A stretch of DNA of 30,273 bases, taken from JABCPO02 sp963546185. Its GTDB lineage: Bacteria; Bacillota; Clostridia; TANB77; CAG-508. Of the stretch, positions 25,283 to 30,273 are shown one piece after another. The notes beneath the pieces are model-generated. The model saw only the letters and a list, made by a program, of their open reading frames with translations, had not been told where the DNA came from and did no database searches. Made by a program: the position numbers and the translations under genes. Within the stretch, counting starts at the first letter, position 1. Each line of letters begins with the position of its first letter. Where the stretch lies: the NCBI GenBank assembly GCA_963546185.1, contig CAUULU010000007.1, positions 1 through 30,273 on the forward strand. The letters are read 5' to 3'.

Positions 25283-26814
25283 TCATTTCTTTAATTTTAG
25301 AGTTTGTCTTGATTTTATATTTTCAAGATTTGCTTCTTTTACATTAAATCTTATTATAACCTCTGTTCCTTTTCCAAGCTCACTAGATATATCTATTTTT
25401 CCATTATTTTTATCTAGTATTTCTTTTACTATTGAAAGTCCGAAGTCCTGTTCCTCCACTTTGTCTAACTCTTGAACTATCTACTCTATAGAATCTTTCA
25501 AATATCTTATTTAAATCATCTTCTTTAATACCAATTCCTGTATCTTTTATCTTTATATATACATCATTGTATAAGTAGCCTATATATATATCTATATTTC
25601 CGATTTTCCCCAGTATATTTTATAGCATTTGTAATTATATTAATAATTACTCTTTCTATACCAAACTTATCACCATATATTTCTGGTATTTCTGCTGTAA
25701 CATAACATTTAAATTTAATATTTTTTTCTTTTCCTATATGTTCAAATTTTTCAACAAGTTCTTTTACAATATCTACTAAATTAAAATATTCTTTATTCCT
25801 AATATCAATATTATTATCATATTTTGAAAGCATAAGTAAGTCTTTTACAAGTTCTGACATCCTATTTGCTTCTTTATTAATCTTATTTACAAAATATATT
25901 GTTTGTTCATTATCAATTTCTTCTTTATTTTCTAAATTATGATTATATTCATCTATTATTGTTTCTGAATATCCAAGTATTGATGTAATTGGTGTTTTTA
26001 ATTCATGTGATACATCTGCAACAAATCTTTTTCTCATTTTATCAAGTTCAACTGTTTCTGTTATTTCAGTAAATAGCATTACTATACCATATGCTTTTTC
26101 ATCTTCAGTTTTAAGTGGTGCAAAAAATACCTTGTATATTCTATTATCTAAAATAATTTCTTTATCTTGTGATGTCATTTTTTGCATATATATAATTTTT
26201 TCAAGATTCTGTGTTATACCTATTTTTTCACAAACTGTTTTAAATGTATCTTTTTCTTTAATTTTAATATTTTCTTTAGCAACCTTGTTTATATGACTAA
26301 TTTTACCTTTAATGTCAAAAGAAATAACTCCATCTTTCATATGTAGAAGTATTGTTTCTATTTCACCTTTTTGTCTTGTAGTTTCTTCTAATCTTTCTTT
26401 TAAATTATTATCCATTTCTACAATCATTGAAACAAGTTCATCTACCTGATCTTTTTCTACATCTGCTTTTAGATATTTTTTTTCTAAGCTTTCACCTCTT
26501 ATAATCATTTCTGCATTTTTAACAAGTTCCATTGTTGGAGCTAATATACATTTTTCCAATATTTTACTTATACCAATTGATACAATAATAAGTATTACTG
26601 TTATAATTGTAAATGTTACTATAACTCCTTCTCTATTTTGATTTATAAGATTATTCATTTCTCCTATTTGTGGAAATGTTAAATTCTTAGCTCTTTCAAC
26701 ACTTTCTACAAACATATTGCTTTGATGATTTAATAACAACCATGTTGTTATTAGGGCCATACTAATTAATATTAATATTGTAACTACTATTATTATTTGT
26801 ACTTTTTTTAACAT
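25283..26814 (-). CDS. Sensor histidine kinase, WalK/PhoR-like, two CGGA sites
   Basis: Recoded length is 509 residues ending at TGA 25283. Membrane segments at 7-28 and 63-82 around a short external loop, HAMP-like linker, PAS-like domain (about 150-250), HisKA with phospho-acceptor His270 in DVSHELKTPITS, and HATPase with the N box ERVIINIITNAIKYTGENG, DTGIGIKEDD, FERFYRVD and G2 box GGTGLGLSIVKE. The triplet frame is lost after N404 (25602) and again inside the G2 box after L457 (25442). CGGA as Gly405 and Gly458 restores both. It lies 8 bases after the regulator's recoded stop, so the two form one signalling pair. Confidence 0.95.
25439..25442 (-). other. CGGA = Gly recoding site 2, histidine kinase
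   Basis: Context CTT-CGGA-CTT. Gly458 completes GTGLGLSIV, the ATP-lid G2 box. The Gly here is near-invariant in histidine kinases. Confidence 0.95.
25599..25602 (-). other. CGGA = Gly recoding site 1, histidine kinase
   Basis: Context AAT-CGGA-AAT. Gly405 gives KYTGENGNIDIYI, linking the N box to the G1 region. Confidence 0.92.
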
Positions 26815-26822
26815 ATTATGCC

Positions 26823-27585
26823 TTATTCTTCATTTAAATCTTCTGAATTATTATCTTTTTTTTGTCCATCTTTAAGGTAATATCCGAACTCCTCTTTTTG
26901 TAATTAAGAATTCTGGATTTCCTTTTCTTTTTTCGATTTTTTCTCTTAATCTAGCCATTGTAACATCTATAGTTCTAATTTCGCCAACATATTCTCCATA
27001 TCCCCATACTTTTTTAAGAAGATCTTCTCTTGTTACAACATTACCAGGCTGTACTGCTAAAAATTTTAAAACATCAAATTCTTTTTTAGTAAGTTCGATT
27101 TTTTCATTTCTAATCATAACTTCTCTTCTTTTTGAATCAATTTTTAAATCTCCAAGTTCTATCATTTGATACTCTTCTTCTTGGAATGCTTTTTTTGTAT
27201 TTTCTGTTTTTCTTAAATGTGCTTTAACTCTTGCTATAACTTCTCTTACTTGGAATGGTTTTGTTATATAGTCATCTGCTCCTATTTCTAACCCTATTAT
27301 TTTATCTGTTTCATCACCTTTTGCTGATATCATAAGAATTGGAACTTCTTTCATATTAAGCTTATATCTTATTTCTTTACATACAGCAACACCATCTTTT
27401 TTTGGAAGCATTATATCTAATAATATTAGATTTGGTCTATGTTCTGTACACATTCTTATAGCTTCTTCACCATCTGCTGCTTCAAATACTTCAAATTTTT
27501 CTCTTTCTAAATTATATTTTAATATCTCTCTTATCGATTCTTCATCATCTACTATTAAAACTGTTGTTTTAACTTTTAAATCCAT
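26823..27585 (-). CDS. OmpR/PhoB-family response regulator, one CGGA site
   Basis: Recoded length is 253 residues. Receiver domain with acidic pair DDEE, phospho-acceptor Asp57 in LILLDIMLP, Thr/Ser in MISAKG and Lys in YITKPF. Winged-helix domain with LTKKEFDVLKFLA and the recognition helix TIDVTMARLREKIE. The final wing should read RGVGY, but the triplet frame gives RGVRILP-stop. CGGA as Gly234 restores TKRGVGYYLKDG and adds an acidic tail (KKDNNSEDLNEE). The recoded stop lies 8 bases before the kinase start. AAGGAGG precedes the start. Confidence 0.95.
26883..26886 (-). other. CGGA = Gly recoding site, response regulator
   Basis: Context GTT-CGGA-TAT. Gly234 restores RGVGYYL, conserved in the wing of OmpR-type regulators. 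Without it the protein ends four codons later. Confidence 0.93.
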
Positions 27586-27646
27586 TAAAATGGCCTCCTT
27601 ATAATTATAGTAAATATATTTTAAGTTGTTTTCTTTTGTACAGAAT

Positions 27647-28583
27647 TTAATGTCTTCTATCTACGAAAAATGCACTTCCTTGCATTTGTTTTGCCTTTTT
27701 CTTAGCAAATGCTCCCATTTCTCCTATTTCTAGAATATTCTTAATCTTATATGGATCTATTTCAATTGCTCCAATACTTAATGTTGTAAGTGGATATTTT
27801 TCTATTTCTCCGAAGTCTATTTGGTACTTCAAAATATCCTAAGTCTAATTCTTTCTTTTCAAAATATCCAACAACTGTTTCATCAAATTCTTTTAAGATT
27901 TCTTCACATATATCATTATATCTAACTGGATTTATTATTACTATAAAATCATCACCACCTATATGACCTACAAATGGATTTTCTATTTTACTATTTCCGA
28001 AGTATATTTTTACTTATAACTCTTGCCGTAAATTTTATAATCTCATCACCTTTAGAAAAACCATAAACATCATTAAATGCTTTAAAATTATCTAAATCAA
28101 GATATAACATTCCGAAATCTTTCTTTTTTTAATATTCTCTTTTTAATTTCTGCTTGTATTTGTACATTTCCGTGGAAGTCCTGTAAGTGGACTTATTCTT
28201 CTATTTACTTGTAATAATTCCAAGAAATTTTTTATTAAATAATATACATATTCACTCTCAAATGGTCTTCTTATATAATATTGTACCATTTCTTTCATAA
28301 CATCTATAGAGTGACTTTTACTAGAATTTGAAGATACAACTATTATAGGTGTAATAGAGTTATTATCATCATTTCTAATTTGTCTTACCATATCATATAT
28401 ACTAATTTCTAATTTATCTTCGTTTATTATAATTAAATTTGGTATCATGTCTAAAACATCTTCTAACTGTTTAGTTGTTTTTAATGTTAATTTTATCTTT
28501 TCATTTTTTTCCATAAAAGCTTTTCTAATATCTACTATTAAATCCGCTCCATTATCATCTATTACACATATTTCTTGTATCAT
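27647..28583 (-). CDS. Receiver-like plus GGDEF-domain protein, four CGGA sites
   Basis: Recoded length is 310 residues. Residues 1-125 resemble a response-regulator receiver (ICVIDDNGADL; IIVVSSNSSKS; YIRRPFES), but the phospho-acceptor region reads IIINEDKL, so phosphorylation is doubtful. Residues 130-310 form a GGDEF domain: PLTGLPGNVQI, LYLDLDNFKAFND and GHIGGDDFIVI (208-212). Later elements EVPNRLGEIEKY and LTTLSIGAIE follow. GGDDF deviates from GG(D/E)EF at the catalytic acid and no RxxD I-site is seen, so cyclic-di-GMP synthesis is uncertain. The triplet frame breaks four times within 120 codons (Gly138, 157, 195 and 257). Confidence 0.92.
27809..27812 (-). other. CGGA = Gly recoding site 4, GGDEF protein
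   Basis: Context CTT-CGGA-GAA. Gly257 gives EVPNRLGEIEKYPLTTLSIG. Confidence 0.88.
27996..27999 (-). other. CGGA = Gly recoding site 3, GGDEF protein
   Basis: Context CTT-CGGA-AAT. Gly195 gives ISKNILGNSKIENPFVGHIG and brings GGDDF into frame. Confidence 0.9.
28111..28114 (-). other. CGGA = Gly recoding site 2, GGDEF protein
   Basis: Context TTT-CGGA-ATG. Gly157 gives KKERFGMLYLDLDNFKAF, bringing the metal-binding DLDNFK strand into frame. Confidence 0.92.
28169..28172 (-). other. CGGA = Gly recoding site 1, GGDEF protein
   Basis: Context CCA-CGGA-AAT. Gly138 gives DPLTGLPGN-like SPLTGLPGNVQI, the standard entry to GGDEF domains. The preceding base is A, so a TGGA context is not required. 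Confidence 0.9.
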
Positions 28584-28606
28584 ATTTTATCCTTTTTCAT
28601 TTCTCT

Positions 28607-29959
28607 TTAGTTTGTTGTTATTGTTTGACCATTTCCTGTACTAGGATTTGGTGTATTATTTCCTGAATTATTTCCACTATTTGTATTGTTTCCATTTCCA
28701 GTATTTGAATTAGGGTTTTGATTTGTGTTTCCGGAATTTCCTGTATTTGAACCATTTTGATTTATGCTTGTTTGTGCATTTCTTCTTGCAACAGTACCTC
28801 TCATAACTTGTGTTGAAATACCTTCTACAGAAGTTGCCTTAATTTCAATTGTATTTTCTCCCATATTAAGTTCTTGACTAATTGTCCACTTCTTATTATC
28901 TGTTTCACCATCTCTATGTTCTTTAACATAGACTTTTGAATTTATAGCATATTCAACTTTTTGAATTCCAACATCATGTGTTACATATATAAGAATGTTC
29001 TTTTCATCTGCTGTTTGTTCTGCATTTATTTCAGGTGCTTTTACTCCATTGAAATCTTTTTGTTCTTTTTGTTCATTTCCTGCTGCATCTATGGCTGTTA
29101 CTTTTAATAATGCTTGTCCTTGTTTTGGAGTTATATTTACTTTTATTTCTTTCTTATTTTGAGAATTCTTTTCTAAGTTTGTTGTTTTAACTTCTTCTCC
29201 ATCCCAATTATATTTAAGTGTTGCCATTTGTGTATCATCTGTAGCAGTTATTTCAATATTTCCATTCTTAACTTCTATAGTTATTTGAGGTTTTGTAATA
29301 TCTTTACCATTTTCATTTGTAAATTCTTTAACTATATTTTCTTTTGTACTTCTTACATCTTCTACTGAAACTCTTAAAGTATTTTTTCCTTTTGGTATTT
29401 CTATTCCTTTTTCTTCTATACTATTTCTGCCTTCACCTTGTATTACTTTTTCTGTAGAAATATCTTCATTCCATGAATATGCAACTTTTTGTATTTGATT
29501 AATTGCTTCAACTTTTATATCTACCTTTGTTTCATCTTGCTGAGTAACATTTATAACTATTTGTTTTTGTTCTGCAATTTGTTTTGCTTTTTGTTCATTA
29601 TTTTTATTTATAGTTATAAGGGCATATGCTCCTATTCCTATTGCAAGAATTATAAGTATAAATGCAAAAATCTTTATAGCAATTTTTGATTTCTTATTTG
29701 ATTTATCCCCAGAATTTATTCCTGACATTTTTTTCATATCATAATCTCTATAATTATTATATTCTGGAGTTGATACTCTATTTACAACATTTTTATTATT
29801 ATTCAACTTTCCTGTATCTGAATAATTTTTTACAGTATCTACATTATTATTTTCAGTTGTATTCATATTCATTTCAGTATTATTATTAGCAATACTGTTA
29901 TCATTTTTTTCACTACTTTTCTTTAATTCATTATCTTCAAAATCTAATATCTGATTCAT
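28607..29959 (-). CDS. Membrane-anchored protein with Ig-like repeats and Asn/Gly-rich tail
   Basis: 450 residues. Asn/Asp/Glu-rich cytoplasmic N-terminus (about 1-92), one membrane helix (KIAIKIFAFILIILAIGIGA), then three or four beta-sandwich-like repeats with recurring QKVAYSWN, LKYNWDGEE and VEYAINSKV and stretches such as VTAIDAAGNEQ and GENTIEIKATSVEG, typical of bacterial Ig-like domains. The last 55 residues are Asn/Gly/Ser-rich. It is probably exposed on the cell surface. It has a palindrome-containing promoter (29988-30016) and heads the unit that includes GGDEF and two-component genes. No CGGA site in frame; a TCC-GGA in the tail is an ordinary Gly codon. Confidence 0.8.
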   Translation of the reverse strand: MNQILDFEDNELKKSSEKNDNSIANNNTEMNMNTTENNNVDTVKNYSDTGKLNNNKNVVNRVSTPEYNNYRDYDMKKMSGINSGDKSNKKSKIAIKIFAFILIILAIGIGAYALITINKNNEQKAKQIAEQKQIVINVTQQDETKVDIKVEAINQIQKVAYSWNEDISTEKVIQGEGRNSIEEKGIEIPKGKNTLRVSVEDVRSTKENIVKEFTNENGKDITKPQITIEVKNGNIEITATDDTQMATLKYNWDGEEVKTTNLEKNSQNKKEIKVNITPKQGQALLKVTAIDAAGNEQKEQKDFNGVKAPEINAEQTADEKNILIYVTHDVGIQKVEYAINSKVYVKEHRDGETDNKKWTISQELNMGENTIEIKATSVEGISTQVMRGTVARRNAQTSINQNGSNTGNSGNTNQNPNSNTGNGNNTNSGNNSGNNTPNPSTGNGQTITTN

Positions 29960-29987
29960 GTAATTCTCCTTACATATTGTTACAAAA

Positions 29988-30016
29988 AGTATACCATATG
30001 AGAATTCTCAAGTAAA
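29988..30016 (-). promoter_or_regulatory. Promoter with palindromic operator for the Ig-like/GGDEF/two-component unit
   Basis: TTTACT (30011-30016), 17-base spacer, TATACT (29988-29993). The spacer contains the perfect 12-base palindrome TGAGAATTCTCA (29999-30010), positioned where a bound repressor would block RNA polymerase. Confidence 0.65.
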
Positions 30017-30077
30017 CAAATTTAATAAATATATTTCAAAAAGCTAACATTATAATTTTAATTATATAACAATAAAA

Positions 30078-30115
30078 ATAGGAGTGTTAGAACATGTTCT
30101 ATTTTCTACCCCTAT
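30078..30115 (-). terminator. Probable terminator after TPM-domain gene
   Basis: Outer stem ATAGG/CCTAT enclosing a 14-base palindrome TAGAACATGTTCTA. The minus strand continues with TTTTTATT. 30017-30077 shows nothing else. Confidence 0.55.
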
Positions 30116-30176
30116 CTATTATTTTAAATCTTTTTTTATTAATTATATCTTTAATATTTCTTATTTTTTTAACTTA

Positions 30177-30273
30177 TTACCATGAGCCTACTCCTCCGGC
30201 CTCCGGAATCCTCCACCAGATACACCACCACCTGAAGATGATGCACTACTTGCTACAGATGATGCTACATCTG
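30177..30273 (-). CDS. C-terminal tail of TPM-domain (YgcG-like) protein, two CGGA sites, N-terminus beyond window
   Basis: Only the last part is present. The frame reads DVASSVASSASSSGGGVSGG, then needs two CGGA readings to give GGFGGGGVGSW and TAA at 30177. Ser-rich then Gly-rich endings of this kind (GGGFGGGGxGxxW) are characteristic of TPM-domain membrane proteins such as YgcG. The plain triplet frame gives FRRPEE and stops. The main domain cannot be seen. Confidence 0.75.
30195..30198 (-). other. CGGA = Gly recoding site 2, TPM protein
   Basis: Context GGC-CGGA-GGA. Second of two sites separated by a single codon; together they yield FGGGGVGSW. Confidence 0.78.
30202..30205 (-). other. 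CGGA = Gly recoding site 1, TPM protein
   Basis: Context TTC-CGGA-GGC. Begins the recoded Gly-rich tail. Confidence 0.78.

Noticed and set aside
26872..26886. Response regulator naturally ending as RGVRILP.
   Set aside because: The recoded frame gives the family-conserved RGVGY wing and a stop that fits the spacing to the kinase gene.
30088..30101. TAGAACATGTTCTA as a LexA (SOS) box.
   Set aside because: The Gram-positive box is GAAC-N4-GTTC; here the spacer is two bases. It lies inside a probable terminator loop.
1..30273. CRISPR arrays, insertion sequences or prophage modules.
   Set aside because: No regularly spaced repeats, transposase or phage structural genes could be recognised; the only tandem repeats are the LRR-coding units.

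Overview
This window looks like chromosome of a very AT-rich, low-GC Gram-positive (Bacillota) bacterium, probably an uncultured Clostridia or Bacilli lineage. The signs are strong AGGAGG ribosome-binding sites, TTGACA/TATAAT-type promoters with 17-base spacers, A/T-flanked hairpin terminators, and core genes for DnaG, YchF, YbeY, LepB, bL28, bL31, AcpP, peptide deformylase, L-lactate dehydrogenase and long HPF. Thirty-two of the 33 protein genes lie on the minus strand. No CRISPR array, rRNA or insertion sequence is visible.

The main observation is a recurrent decoding anomaly. Twelve of the minus-strand genes are each broken once or several times by one extra C placed directly before an in-frame GGA (glycine) codon, making the four-base word CGGA. 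I count 20 such sites. Reading each CGGA as a single glycine restores a full-length protein and usually a diagnostic motif: YchF GEGLGNKF, the histidine-kinase GTGLGLS box, the response-regulator RGVGY wing, PlsC GIFPEGTR, LepB from Ser to GDNR, and the Gly-rich tail of a TPM protein. Every in-frame CGG I could find in the minus-strand genes is one of these sites. CGGA in the other two phases is harmless and common. Between rpmE and a terminator lies a tRNA-Gly whose anticodon loop reads UCCG, the exact complement of CGGA, with G37 instead of the usual A37 and a distorted anticodon stem compatible with an 8-base loop. The most economical reading is a natural quadruplet code: CGGA = Gly, decoded by a dedicated tRNA-Gly(UCCG), with CGG no longer used as an arginine triplet in these genes.

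Layout along the minus strand, in order of transcription from the right edge. (1) The C-terminal tail of a TPM-domain protein, 30177-30273. (2) A promoter with a perfect palindrome leads into an Ig-like membrane protein, a GGDEF protein, a WalR/WalK-like two-component pair, a membrane coiled protein, signal peptidase I, a DNA polymerase III delta-prime-like protein and a TraX-like protein, ending at the 22199-22230 terminator. (3) A prepilin-like protein with 27-residue leucine-rich repeats, 20785-22101. (4) A long unit hpf, Cof phosphatase, nucleotidase, plsC, GT-C glycosyltransferase, dnaG, ldh, def. (5) rpmB-nth. (6) An accessory stretch, 10102-11935, with a foreign-looking plus-strand membrane gene, rpmE, the unusual tRNA and a duplicated tRNA tail. 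(7) A small unknown gene, acpP, a degenerate metallo-beta-lactamase-like protein and a HEPN-type protein. (8) ychF, a membrane TPR protein, a COG5610-type HAD protein, ybeY and a DgkA-type kinase, ending at 1209-1242. (9) A DUF3048 protein running off the left edge.

If the quadruplet reading is right, signal transduction (sensor kinase, regulator, GGDEF), protein secretion (LepB), phospholipid synthesis (PlsC) and a ribosome-associated GTPase (YchF) all depend on this one tRNA. The short, normally abundant proteins here (bL28, bL31, AcpP, HPF, LDH) contain no CGGA site.
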